From Pseudomonas putida (GTDB lineage Bacteria; Pseudomonadota; Gammaproteobacteria; Pseudomonadales; Pseudomonadaceae), in NCBI RefSeq assembly GCF_026625125.1, contig NZ_CP113097.1:2294001-2358000 (forward strand): 64,000 nucleotides of DNA. Reading direction: 5' to 3'. This document shows, piece after piece, positions 7,446-16,118 of this stretch. The notes under the pieces were generated by a model that did no database searches, was not told where the DNA came from, and worked only from the letters and a program-made list of their open reading frames with translations. How positions within the stretch are numbered: the first letter of the stretch is position 1; each line of letters starts with the position of its first letter. Both the position numbers and the translations under genes were made by a program.

Positions 7446-8921
7446 TCAGTCGCCAAGCACGTGGCGCAGCGTTTCGCTCACGCCAACCTCACACAGGCTG
7501 TCATACAGGCGCTCGAAAGCGCTGACGAAGGCACCGGAGGCGGGGATGACCGTGCCAAATATGGTCTCGTCGCCCAGCACCCGGGCAGCCAGCCCGTCAC
7601 GCTGCACCACCCGTGCCTGGCACTGGGCCGCGCGCGGGTCGGGGATGGCATAGGTGCTGCCCTGTTCGTCTACCCCGCCCAGGTACAAGGCCCAGGCCGC
7701 CACCACCAGGGCCACGCGGTCCAGCGGCTGGCCCTGGGCAATCAGCTGGTTGGCGGTGGGGACGATGTACTTGGGAAACTTCGATGAGCCGTCCGAGCAC
7801 ACCCGCTCCAGTTGATCGGCGATGGCGCGGTTGGCAAAGCGCTCGGTGAGGCTGTCCTTGTAGCGTTCCAGGTCGATGCCGGGCGCCGGGGCAAGCTGCG
7901 GGGTCACGTCCAGGTCCATGAACGTGCGCATGTAGCGGCGCAGCAGTGGGTCGGCAAGGGTTTCGTGGACCAGGCGATAGCCCTGCAGGAAGCCCAGGTA
8001 GGTCAGTGCCAGGTGGCTGCCGTTGAGCAGCTTGATCTTCATTTCTTCATAGGGGGTGACGTCGTCGGTGAACTGCACGCCGACCTTTTCCCAGGCCGGG
8101 CGCCCGGCGACGAATGTGTCTTCCACCACCCACTGCAGGAACGGCTCGCACACCACCGGCCAGGCATCCTCGACGCCGTGGCGCTCGAACAGTTGTTGGC
8201 GGTGGTCGCTGCTGGTCATTGGCGTGATGCGGTCGACCATGGCATTGGGGAAGCTCACGTTCTCGCCTATCCAGCGGGCCAGGTCCGGGTCGAGCAACTG
8301 GGCAAAGGCCAGCAGCGCCTTGCGCGCCACCGCGCCATTGTGTGGAAGGTTGTCGCAGGACATCACCGTGAACGGCCCCACGCCGGCCTCGCGGCGCCGC
8401 CGCAAGGCTTCGCAGAGGAAGCCGAAGACGCCTTGCGGCGCCTGCGGGTTGGCCAGGTCGTGCTGGACCTGCGCCAGCTCGGCGCGAAACTCGCCGGTGC
8501 TGTCGTCGATGCAGTAGCCGCCTTCGGTGATGGTCAGCGAGACGATGCGGATGCCGGGCTCGGCCAGTTTGGCCAGCAGCGCCTGGGCGTCGTCCTCGGC
8601 CAGAAGCATATCATTGAGGGCACCGATCACCCGCACTTCGGTGTCAGGTTGGTCGTCCAGCACGAACAGGGTGTACAGGTAGCCCTGCGCCGCCAGAGCG
8701 TCGCGCATGGCGCGGTCTTCGCTGCGCAGGCCGGCGCCGCAGATGGCCCAGTCCAGCCCTTCGCCGCGGTTCATCAGGGCGTCGGTGTAGGCCGCCTGGT
8801 GGGCGCGGTGGAACCCACCTACGCCAATGTGCACGATGCCCTGGCGCAGTTGCGAGGGCGCGTAGGAAGGGCGGGCGACCGTAGGCGCCAGCAGGTCGAG
8901 GTGGTGCGGGTCGAGTTTCAT
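7446..8921 (-). CDS. mtlD: Mannitol 2-dehydrogenase
   Basis: A 491-residue member of the polyol-specific long-chain dehydrogenase family that oxidises mannitol to fructose, and typically arabitol to xylulose and sorbitol to fructose, with NAD+. The dinucleotide-binding region is IVHIGVGGFHRAHQAAYTDA (about 29-48). The catalytic residues known from the P. fluorescens enzyme, Lys295, Asn300 and His303, fall at exactly those positions here (EMKIKLLNGSHLALTYLG), and Asp230 is present. It lies 11 bases after mtlK. Confidence 0.95.
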   Translation of the reverse strand: MKLDPHHLDLLAPTVARPSYAPSQLRQGIVHIGVGGFHRAHQAAYTDALMNRGEGLDWAICGAGLRSEDRAMRDALAAQGYLYTLFVLDDQPDTEVRVIGALNDMLLAEDDAQALLAKLAEPGIRIVSLTITEGGYCIDDSTGEFRAELAQVQHDLANPQAPQGVFGFLCEALRRRREAGVGPFTVMSCDNLPHNGAVARKALLAFAQLLDPDLARWIGENVSFPNAMVDRITPMTSSDHRQQLFERHGVEDAWPVVCEPFLQWVVEDTFVAGRPAWEKVGVQFTDDVTPYEEMKIKLLNGSHLALTYLGFLQGYRLVHETLADPLLRRYMRTFMDLDVTPQLAPAPGIDLERYKDSLTERFANRAIADQLERVCSDGSSKFPKYIVPTANQLIAQGQPLDRVALVVAAWALYLGGVDEQGSTYAIPDPRAAQCQARVVQRDGLAARVLGDETIFGTVIPASGAFVSAFERLYDSLCEVGVSETLRHVLGD

Positions 8922-8932
8922 CGCGTGTGTCC

Positions 8933-10045
8933 TCAGGCCGCGTGCTGCAGGCGTTTGTCCAGGGCTTGGCCGTTGCTGTCGAACAGGTGGCAGTGGCCCG
9001 GGTCGAAGGTCAGGTCCAGGGGCGCGCCGTAGGCCGGCGCAAAGTCGCCGCGCACCCGTACGGTGAGCATTTCCCCGGAGCCGGCACGTACATGGCAGTA
9101 GCTGTCGCTGCCCAGGCGTTCACTGACGTCGGCGGTCACCTGCAGTGAGCCGGGTGTGCCGTGCCCAGTGCTGGCGATGTTCAGGTGCTCCGGGCGGATG
9201 CCCAGCGTCACGGGGCTGCCAGCGGGCAGGGCGTCTGCGCTCAGTGCCAGGCTGACACGGGCGCCGCACTCAAGGGTGACCTCGCTCTGTGTGCCCTGGC
9301 TGTGGCTCAGGTGGCCGCGCAGAAAGCCCATTTTCGGGGTGCCGAGAAAACCTGCGACGAACAGGTTGGCCGGGTGGTGGTACAGCTCCAGCGGCGAGCC
9401 GACCTGCTCGATGCGCCCGCCGTTGAGCACCACCACCTTGTCGGCCAGGGTCATAGCCTCGACCTGGTCGTGGGTCACGTAGATCATGGTCGCGGCCAGC
9501 TCCTGGTGCAGGCGCGCAAGCTCCAGCCGCATCTGCACGCGCAGGGCGGCGTCGAGGTTCGACAGCGGCTCATCGAACAGGAAAATCTTCGGGTTGCGCA
9601 CGATCGCCCGGCCGATCGCCACCCGCTGGCGCTGGCCACCCGACAGTTGCCGCGGCTTGCGTTCGAGCAACGGTTGCAGTTCGAGGATGCGTGCGGCGTT
9701 GTCGACTTTGGCCTGCACGTCACGCTTGTCCACGCCGGCCAGGTCCAAGGCGAACGACAGGTTCTTGCGAACGGTCATGTGCGGGTAAAGCGCGTAGGTT
9801 TGGAACACCATGGCCAGGTCACGTTTGGCCGGGGCGGTGTCAGTGATGTCGACGCCGTCCAGGGTGATATGGCCGCCGCTGACCTCCTCAAGCCCGGCGA
9901 TCAGCCGCAGCAGGGTCGACTTGCCACACCCGGACGGGCCGACGAAGACCACGAACTCACGGTCGCGCACCTCCAGGTCGATGCCCTTGATGATGGCGTG
10001 GCCATCGAAGCCTTTGTGCAGGTTGCGGATCTTCAGGTCAGCCAT
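8933..10045 (-). CDS. mtlK: Mannitol/polyol ABC transporter ATP-binding protein
   Basis: A 370-residue ATPase of the MalK/UgpC type that powers polyol import together with MtlE, MtlF and MtlG. Walker A is GPSGCGKST (residues 36-44), the signature is LSGGQRQRVAIGRA (about 134-147), and Walker B is KIFLFDEPLSNLD. The last 130 residues form the TOBE-like regulatory domain typical of carbohydrate importers. It lies between mtlG and mtlD. Confidence 0.94.
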   Translation of the reverse strand: MADLKIRNLHKGFDGHAIIKGIDLEVRDREFVVFVGPSGCGKSTLLRLIAGLEEVSGGHITLDGVDITDTAPAKRDLAMVFQTYALYPHMTVRKNLSFALDLAGVDKRDVQAKVDNAARILELQPLLERKPRQLSGGQRQRVAIGRAIVRNPKIFLFDEPLSNLDAALRVQMRLELARLHQELAATMIYVTHDQVEAMTLADKVVVLNGGRIEQVGSPLELYHHPANLFVAGFLGTPKMGFLRGHLSHSQGTQSEVTLECGARVSLALSADALPAGSPVTLGIRPEHLNIASTGHGTPGSLQVTADVSERLGSDSYCHVRAGSGEMLTVRVRGDFAPAYGAPLDLTFDPGHCHLFDSNGQALDKRLQHAA

Positions 10046-10108
10046 GGCGAATGTCCTCTGCGGCGGCCGGCAATGGGGTTGATCGAGCAGGTGTCGCGGG
10101 GAGCTGGG

Positions 10109-10942
10109 TCATTTGACGGCCCCGAACGAGAGGCCACGCACCAGCTGCTTTTGGCTGATCCAGCCGAAAATCAGGATGGGCGCGCAGGCCAGGGTCGAGA
10201 CGGCCGAAAGCTTGGCCCAGAACAGCCCCTCGGGGCTTGAGTAGGAGGCCACCAGCGCGGTCAGTGGCGCGGCCGCTGAAGAGGTCAGGTTGAGCGACCA
10301 GAACGCCTCGTTCCAGCACAGGATCAACGACAGCAGCACGGTCGAGGCAAGCCCGCCGCGGGCGATCGGCAGCAGCACGCGGACGATTTCCTGCCAGGTG
10401 CCGGCACCGTCCAGGCGCGCGGCTTCAAGGATGTCCACCGGGATGTCCTTGAAGTAGGTGTACACCATCCACACCACGATCGGCAGGTTGATTAGGGTGT
10501 AGACGATGATCAGCGCCAGGCGCGAGTCGAGCAGGCCGAACTGCTTGGCCAACAGGTAGATGGGCATCAGCACGCCCACCGGCGGCAGCATCTTGGTCGA
10601 CAGCATCCACAGCAGCGTGCGCTTGGTGTGGCGGGTTTCGAAAAAGGCCATGGAGTAAGCCGCCGGCACTGCGATAAGCATGCACAGCGCGGTGGCCGAG
10701 AAAGCGATCAGCACCGAATTCCAGGCGTAGGCGAAATAGTCGCTGCGGTCGTTGATGTGCAGGTAGTTTTCCAGCGTTGGCGCGAAGATGAACTGCGGCG
10801 GGGTGGCGAAGGCATCGAGCTCAGTCTTGAAGCTGGTCAGCAGCATCCAGAAGATCGGGAAGAAGATCGTCAGGGCGATGCCCCAGCACAGCAGGCCAAT
10901 CAATGCGTCGCGCAGGCGGCGGGTTTGCTTGAGTGACAGCAT
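10109..10942 (-). CDS. mtlG: Mannitol/polyol ABC transporter permease
   Basis: A 277-residue inner-membrane permease of the MalG type with six predicted hydrophobic segments. The cytoplasmic EAA loop reads DILEAARLDGAGTWQEIVRV, which docks to the ATPase. It lies 10 bases after mtlF and 63 bases before mtlK, and forms the importer channel together with MtlF. Confidence 0.92.
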   Translation of the reverse strand: MLSLKQTRRLRDALIGLLCWGIALTIFFPIFWMLLTSFKTELDAFATPPQFIFAPTLENYLHINDRSDYFAYAWNSVLIAFSATALCMLIAVPAAYSMAFFETRHTKRTLLWMLSTKMLPPVGVLMPIYLLAKQFGLLDSRLALIIVYTLINLPIVVWMVYTYFKDIPVDILEAARLDGAGTWQEIVRVLLPIARGGLASTVLLSLILCWNEAFWSLNLTSSAAAPLTALVASYSSPEGLFWAKLSAVSTLACAPILIFGWISQKQLVRGLSFGAVK

Positions 10943-10952
10943 GGCGGGCTCC

Positions 10953-11876
10953 TCAGCGGCGCTCGGTCAGGTTCTTGCCGATCATCCGTACCAGCACGAT
11001 GGCGGCGATGTTGGCGATCAACACGGCGATCAGCCCGCCCGCCGAGGCCATGCCCACGTCGAACTGCAGCAGCGCCTGGTTGTAGATCAGGTAGGCGAGG
11101 TTGGTCGACTCATAGCCCGGGCCGCCGCTGGTGGTGGTGAAGATTTCGGCGAACACCGACAGCAGGAAGATGGTCTCGATCATCACCACCACGGCAATCG
11201 GGCGGGCCAGATGCGGCAGGGTCAGGTGCCAGAAGATCGCCAGCGGCCCGGCGCCGTCCAGGCGTGCGGCTTCTTTCTGTTCCTGGTCCTGCGACTGCAT
11301 GGCGGTCATCAGGATCAAGATGGCGAACGGCAGCCACTGCCAGGAGACGATCAGGATGATCGACAGCAGCGGGTAGTGCGCCAGCCAGTCCACCGGCTGT
11401 GCGCCGAACAGCCGCCACACGGCGGCGAGGATGCCCGACACCGGGTGGAATATCAGGTTCTTCCACAGCAGCGCGCTGACGGTGGGCATGATGAAGAACG
11501 GTGAAATCAGCAGCACCCGCACCACGCCGCGGCCCCAGAACTCGCCGGCCTCCAGCAGCGCCGCGATGAGCACGCCAAACACCACGCTGATCGCCAGCAC
11601 ACTGCCGACCAGGGTCAGGGTGTTGAGGGCGCCGGGCATGAAGCCTGGGTCGGTGACGAAGTACGCGAAGTTCTCCAGGCCGACGTACGCATTTTCGCCC
11701 GGGTACAGCAGGTTGTAGCGGATCAGGGAAAAATACAGGGTCATGCCCAAGGGCATGACCATCCACAACAGCAGCAGCGCCACTGAAGGGCTGACCAGGA
11801 ACCAGCCCGGCCCGACGCGGCGTTTGCCGGGGCGTGGGGTGGCGAGGGTCGGGGTATCGAGGGCCGAAGTGTCCAT
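10953..11876 (-). CDS. mtlF: Mannitol/polyol ABC transporter permease
   Basis: A 307-residue inner-membrane permease of the MalF/UgpA type. After a hydrophilic N-terminus of about 30 residues there are about six hydrophobic segments. The EAA loop is KEAARLDGAGPLAIFWHLTL. It pairs with MtlG. The gap to mtlE (80 bases) holds a strong hairpin, as is common after genes for binding proteins. Confidence 0.92.
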   Translation of the reverse strand: MDTSALDTPTLATPRPGKRRVGPGWFLVSPSVALLLLWMVMPLGMTLYFSLIRYNLLYPGENAYVGLENFAYFVTDPGFMPGALNTLTLVGSVLAISVVFGVLIAALLEAGEFWGRGVVRVLLISPFFIMPTVSALLWKNLIFHPVSGILAAVWRLFGAQPVDWLAHYPLLSIILIVSWQWLPFAILILMTAMQSQDQEQKEAARLDGAGPLAIFWHLTLPHLARPIAVVVMIETIFLLSVFAEIFTTTSGGPGYESTNLAYLIYNQALLQFDVGMASAGGLIAVLIANIAAIVLVRMIGKNLTERR

Positions 11877-11914
11877 GGCGACTCCGTGTGCAGCGACAAG
11901 GGCGGACGGCAGCC

Positions 11915-11943
11915 ATCCGCGCGCCAGGCGTTGGCGCGCAGAT
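11915..11943. terminator. Intercistronic hairpin between mtlE and mtlF
   Basis: GCGCGCCA (11919-11926) pairs with TGGCGCGC (11932-11939) across a 5-base loop, and ATC/GAT extend the stem beyond one mismatch. No T-run follows. Such hairpins after binding-protein genes usually slow 3' decay, so that much more binding protein than permease is made. Confidence 0.6.
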
Positions 11944-11956
11944 GGCCACGGCTGGG

Positions 11957-13267
11957 CTACTTGGGATAACCGGCGCGCTTCATCTCGCGTTCGGTGGACT
12001 GCTGTGCGGCGGCAAGCACTTGGTCGACCTTCATCTGCCCGGTCAGGGCGGCGGAGAACAGCTTGCCGACCTGCGTACCAATGGCCTGGAACTCAGGGAT
12101 GGTCACCAATTGAATACCCACGTACGGCACGGGCTTGAGCGTGGGGTGGTTGGGGTCGACGCGCTTGAGCGACTCCAGCGTCACCTTGGCGAACGGCGCA
12201 GCGGCCAGGTAGGCGTCGCTGTAGGTCGAGGCGCGGGTGCCTGGTGGCACGTTGGCCACGCCTTCCTTGTCGGCCACCAGCTTGCCGTAGGCTTCGGACG
12301 TGGCCCAGGTGCTGAAGGCCTTCGCCGCGTCCTTGGCCTTGGAGCTGCTTGGGATGGCCAGCGCCCAGGCATACAGCCACGAGGCGCCCTTGTCGGTGAC
12401 CTCCTTTGGCGCAAAGGTGAAGCCGACCTGGTCGGCGACCTTGCTCTGGGTCTTGTCGGTGACGAACGAGCCGGCAACGCTGGCATCGACCCACATCGCG
12501 CACTTGCCGCTGTTGAACAGCGCCAGGTTTTCGTTGAAACCGTTGCTCGACGCGCCAGGCGGGCCGTACTGCTTCAAGGTATCGACGTAGAAGTTCAGCG
12601 CGTTCTTCCACGCGCTGCCGGTGAATTCCGGCTGCCACTGTTCGTTGAACCAACGTGCGCCAAAGGCATTGGCCACGGTGCCGATCAGCGCCATGTTCTC
12701 GCCCCAGCCGGCCTTGCCGCGCAGGCAGATGCCGTACTGGCCCTGGTCGGGGTGGTGGAGTTTGGCGGCGAACTCACCCAGCTGGGTCCAGGTTGGTTGC
12801 TCGGGCATGCTCAGCCCTGCGTTCTGGAACAGGTCCTTGCGGTAGTAGGTGATCGAGGCTTCGGCGTAGAAGGGCAGGGCATACAGCGTACCGTTGGCCG
12901 ACAAGCCATTGCGCACGGACGGGAACACGTCGTCGAGGTTGTAATCGGCCGGCAGGTCCTTCATTGGCTCCAGCCAGCCTTTGGCGCCCCACAGCGCCGC
13001 TTCATACATGCCGATGGTCAGTACGTCGAACTGCCCGCCCTGGGTGGCGATGTCGGTAGTCAGGCGCTGGCGCAGCACGTTTTCTTCAAGCACGACCCAC
13101 TTGAGCCTGATGTCCGGGTGCTGTTCTTCGAACACCTTGGCCAGGCGCTGCATGCGGATCATATCGTTGTTGTTGACCGTGGCGATGGTCAGTGTTTCGG
13201 CGCCCTGGGCCAATAGCGGCAGGCTGAGGCAGGCAGCGGCCAGGCAGGCCTTGATCGCGTCGTTCAT
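11957..13267 (-). CDS. mtlE: Mannitol/polyol periplasmic substrate-binding protein
   Basis: A 436-residue solute-binding protein of the MalE type. The start MNDAIKACLAAACLSLPLLA with QGAETLTIA is a Sec signal peptide cleaved near residue 22, followed by the first strand of the mature domain. It captures mannitol, sorbitol or arabitol in the periplasm and delivers it to MtlFG. It is the first gene of the operon. AAGGGAG lies about 7 bases before the ATG. Confidence 0.93.
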   Translation of the reverse strand: MNDAIKACLAAACLSLPLLAQGAETLTIATVNNNDMIRMQRLAKVFEEQHPDIRLKWVVLEENVLRQRLTTDIATQGGQFDVLTIGMYEAALWGAKGWLEPMKDLPADYNLDDVFPSVRNGLSANGTLYALPFYAEASITYYRKDLFQNAGLSMPEQPTWTQLGEFAAKLHHPDQGQYGICLRGKAGWGENMALIGTVANAFGARWFNEQWQPEFTGSAWKNALNFYVDTLKQYGPPGASSNGFNENLALFNSGKCAMWVDASVAGSFVTDKTQSKVADQVGFTFAPKEVTDKGASWLYAWALAIPSSSKAKDAAKAFSTWATSEAYGKLVADKEGVANVPPGTRASTYSDAYLAAAPFAKVTLESLKRVDPNHPTLKPVPYVGIQLVTIPEFQAIGTQVGKLFSAALTGQMKVDQVLAAAQQSTEREMKRAGYPK

Positions 13268-13408
13268 CTATGAACTCCCTTACCGGGCCGGCTGACGGCA
13301 CGGAAGACATTATTATTTTTGTGTCGCTGGCGCTGATTACACCCCCGTACGGCGTTGGCGACAAAGCGTGGACTGCACGCCGGCTGATACTTTTTTGCAG
13401 TGGTTCGC
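13268..13408 (-). promoter_or_regulatory. mtl operon promoter region
   Basis: This 141-base gap separates the stop of mtlR from the start of mtlE on the same strand. Read on the minus strand it holds CACTGCAAAAAAGTATCAG near its upstream end and an AT-rich element ACAAAAATAATAATG about 45 bases before mtlE that could hold the -10. The mtl operon is known to be activated by MtlR in P. fluorescens, so MtlR sites should lie here. I cannot fix exact boundaries. Confidence 0.4.
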
Positions 13409-14314
13409 TCAGTGACGGTTCTGCTCGGTCAGCCGCTGGGTCACCAGGCTGCGGTAGTCGGAGGGGGTCATGCCTTTGAGCTGTTGAAAGCGCCGGTTGA
13501 AATTGGACAGGTTGCTGAAGCCTGATTCGAAGCACACCTCGGTCACCGGCAGGTCGCTTTTGGCCAGCAATTCGCAGGCCTTGCTGACCCGCAGGCGGTT
13601 GACGAACTCAACAAAACCGCGCCCGGCCGCCTGTTTGAAAAAGCGTGAGAAGTAGGTGGGGGTCATGCCCAGATGCTCGGCCACTTCGTTCTGGGTCAAG
13701 TCCTGGGCGTAGTGCTGGAAGATGTAGTCCACCGCCCGGTTGATGCGCTCGACGTTGTGCTCGTCAGCCAGGTGCGAGGAGGTGACCGTGGACAATAACT
13801 GGTAGTCCTCGCAGCCGGCGAGCTGTTCCATGAGGATAAAAAAGTATCCAAGGCGGGTCATGCCCCGGCTGTCCGCGATGCGTTGCAACAGCTTGCGGCT
13901 CTCGGCGATCAGCGCCGGGTCACGGAACTCGATGCCGTAGTGCGCGCGGGCCAGCAACGGGCTGAGTTGGTGCAGTTCAGAAAACACCCGGCTGCCGCTG
14001 TGCAGCACCTCGTCGGTGAAATTGACCAGCATGTCGCGCTGGCTGAACACCTCGTCGGGGCCGGCCTGGCTGATCCAGTTGTGCGGCAGGTTGGGGCCTG
14101 TGAGGAACAGCGTGTTCGGCCCGAAGCTGCCGATGTAGTCGCCGATGAACACTTTGCCGGCGCTGGCCACGATCAGGTGCAGTTCGTATTCCTTGTGGAA
14201 ATGCCAGCGCACCAGCGGGCTGGGGAAGCCATGCTGGCGGTAGATCAGTGAGTCGCCCTCGTGGTCGTCCATCAACTCGTAGGACGGGTCGGTGACTTTG
14301 CTCGTTCTGGGCAT
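13409..14314 (-). CDS. mtlR: AraC-family transcriptional activator of the mannitol operon
   Basis: A 301-residue regulator. Residues about 30-180 form a cupin-like sensor (VRWHFHKEYELHLI). The C-terminal 100 residues form two helix-turn-helix motifs, with NEVAEHLGMTPTYFSRFFKQ in the first and the family signature VCFESGFSNLSNFNRRFQQL in the second. I chose the ATG at 14314 because the protein then starts MPRTSKVTDPSYEL and matches the usual MtlR length; an in-frame ATG at 14347 is an alternative. The gene lies directly upstream of mtlE, as in P. fluorescens, where MtlR activates the operon with polyols. Confidence 0.9.
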   Translation of the reverse strand: MPRTSKVTDPSYELMDDHEGDSLIYRQHGFPSPLVRWHFHKEYELHLIVASAGKVFIGDYIGSFGPNTLFLTGPNLPHNWISQAGPDEVFSQRDMLVNFTDEVLHSGSRVFSELHQLSPLLARAHYGIEFRDPALIAESRKLLQRIADSRGMTRLGYFFILMEQLAGCEDYQLLSTVTSSHLADEHNVERINRAVDYIFQHYAQDLTQNEVAEHLGMTPTYFSRFFKQAAGRGFVEFVNRLRVSKACELLAKSDLPVTEVCFESGFSNLSNFNRRFQQLKGMTPSDYRSLVTQRLTEQNRH

Positions 14315-14436
14315 GGCGCTGATGGGCTCCGGAGGACGAAGGGGCATCGTAGCCTGAACAGGGCAGGTGTTACAGGCCGCCAAGCGCGCCCGCGCTTGCG
14401 GTAAGATGCGCGCTTCTGTCTCTGGAACCTCCCTGG

Positions 14437-15150
14437 ATGAGCAAGCCCGGTCAAATGGTGCTGATCGCGTTGCGCAAGATGATCGCTTCGGGCGAACTGG
14501 CGGCTGGCGCGCGGCTGATGGAAGTGCCCACCGCCGAACGGTTCGGCGTCTCACGCATGCCCGTACGCATGGCATTCCGAACCCTGGAGCAGGAGGGCCT
14601 GCTGGTGCGTTGCGGCGGCCGGGGCTTCCAGGTGCGTTCGGTCAGCGCCGAGGACATCGCCGGTGCCGTGGAGGTGCGCGGTGTACTCGAAGGCCTGGCG
14701 GCCCGCCAGGCGGCTGAGCGTGGCCTGCTGCCAGCGGCGCGCGAGGCGTTGCAGCGCTGCCTGGTCGAAGGCGACCTGTTGTTCGGCAAGGGGTATGTAA
14801 GCGAAGAGGACTTGCACGCCTATCACGACCTGAACATGCGCTTTCACCAGGTGATCGTCGAGGCCAGCCACAACCCGGCCATCGCCGATGCCCTGGCGCG
14901 CAACGATCACCTGCCGTTCGCTTCGGTCACCGCGCTGGCGGTGGACCGTCACGACCTTGCCCGTGAATACCGGCGCTTCAACTTCGCGCACATGCAGCAC
15001 CATGCGGTGTTCGACGCGCTCATCCACGGCCAGGGTGCCCGCGCCGAGGCGATCATGCGCGAGCATGCCAATGCCACGCTGCGCTATGCCGAAACCTTTG
15101 GCGGGGCCACGAAGGACGAGGGCATGAAAGTGATCCTGCCCTCGTCCTGA
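14437..15150 (+). CDS. vanR: GntR/FCD-family repressor of vanillate genes
   Basis: A 237-residue regulator with an N-terminal winged helix (PTAERFGVSRMPVRMAFRTL, about 28-50) and a C-terminal FCD all-helical effector domain with metal-type His residues (FHQVIVEASHNP, HAVFDALIHG). It is convergent with vanB, 5 bases apart. VanR proteins repress vanAB and release DNA on binding vanillate. The palindromes upstream of vanA closely resemble known VanR operators, which supports the assignment. The gene also faces away from mtlR, but that link is positional only. Confidence 0.9.
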   Translation: MSKPGQMVLIALRKMIASGELAAGARLMEVPTAERFGVSRMPVRMAFRTLEQEGLLVRCGGRGFQVRSVSAEDIAGAVEVRGVLEGLAARQAAERGLLPAAREALQRCLVEGDLLFGKGYVSEEDLHAYHDLNMRFHQVIVEASHNPAIADALARNDHLPFASVTALAVDRHDLAREYRRFNFAHMQHHAVFDALIHGQGARAEAIMREHANATLRYAETFGGATKDEGMKVILPSS

Positions 15151-15155
15151 GCCGT

Positions 15156-16106
15156 TTACAGGTCCAGTACCAGCAGGGGCGTCTTCGCCCGCGAACAGCA
15201 CGGTGTGAACTGATCGTTCAGCGCCTGTTCCTGTTCCGTGAGGAACAGGTCGCGGTGCTCTGGCGTGCCCTGCAGCACACGGGTCAGGCAGGTGCCGCAA
15301 ATGCCTTGTTCACAGGAAACGGCGATCTCGATGCCGTGGCGTTCCAGCACCTGCACCACGCTCTGGTCGGCCGGCACCTCGAACACCTGGCCGGTGCTGC
15401 CTAGCTGCACCGAGAAGCTGCCGTCGTCGCTGTTTTCAACCGGTGCTGCGGCGAAGTATTCGCGGTGCAGGTTGGCCTGCTGCCAGCCCAGCTGCCGGGC
15501 GGTGTCCAGCACGTGCTGCATGAAGCCGCCCGGGCCGCACACGTAAAGGTGCACATCATCCTGCGCGGTGCCCAGCACCTGGGCGATGTCCAGGGCGGTC
15601 TCCGGCTGCTCGTCAAAATGCACGAACAGGCGGTCAGCGAACGGTGCGGCGCGCAGGCGCTCGACGAAGGCCGCGCGTTCGCTGGAGCGGGCGCAGTAGT
15701 GCAGCTCGAAATCGTCGCCGTTGCAGGCCAGCTGTTCAGCCATGCACAGCAGCGGCGTGATGCCGATGCCGCCGGCGAACAGCACGCTGCGCCGGGCGCC
15801 CTGGGCCAGCGGGAACAGGTTGCGCGGGGCGCTGATGCGCAGGCGGTGGCCGGCCTGCACCTGCTCGTGAAGGCTGCGCGAACCGCCGCGTGAGGCCGGG
15901 TCGTTGAGCACACCGATCAGGTAGCGGTGGCGTTCGGCGGGGTGGTTGCACAGGGAATACTGGCGCACCAGCCCATCCGGCAGGTGCACATCGATGTGCG
16001 CGCCGGCGCTGAAGGGCGGCAATGGGCTGCCATCGGCGGCTGCCAGCTCGAAGCTGCAGATGCCTTGGGCTTCGATGTTGCGGGATACCACTACGGCATC
16101 GATCAT
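15156..16106 (-). CDS. vanB: Vanillate O-demethylase oxidoreductase subunit
   Basis: A 316-residue class IA reductase that passes electrons from NADH to VanA. The FMN domain has RQYSLCNHP (about 70), the NAD domain has FAGGIGITPLLCMAEQL (about 115), and the C-terminal plant-type [2Fe-2S] domain has SCEQGICGTC with the further cysteine in FTPCCSR. It lies 12 bases after vanA and is surely co-transcribed with it. Confidence 0.96.
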   Translation of the reverse strand: MIDAVVVSRNIEAQGICSFELAAADGSPLPPFSAGAHIDVHLPDGLVRQYSLCNHPAERHRYLIGVLNDPASRGGSRSLHEQVQAGHRLRISAPRNLFPLAQGARRSVLFAGGIGITPLLCMAEQLACNGDDFELHYCARSSERAAFVERLRAAPFADRLFVHFDEQPETALDIAQVLGTAQDDVHLYVCGPGGFMQHVLDTARQLGWQQANLHREYFAAAPVENSDDGSFSVQLGSTGQVFEVPADQSVVQVLERHGIEIAVSCEQGICGTCLTRVLQGTPEHRDLFLTEQEQALNDQFTPCCSRAKTPLLVLDL

Positions 16107-16118
16107 GGCGCGGGCTCC

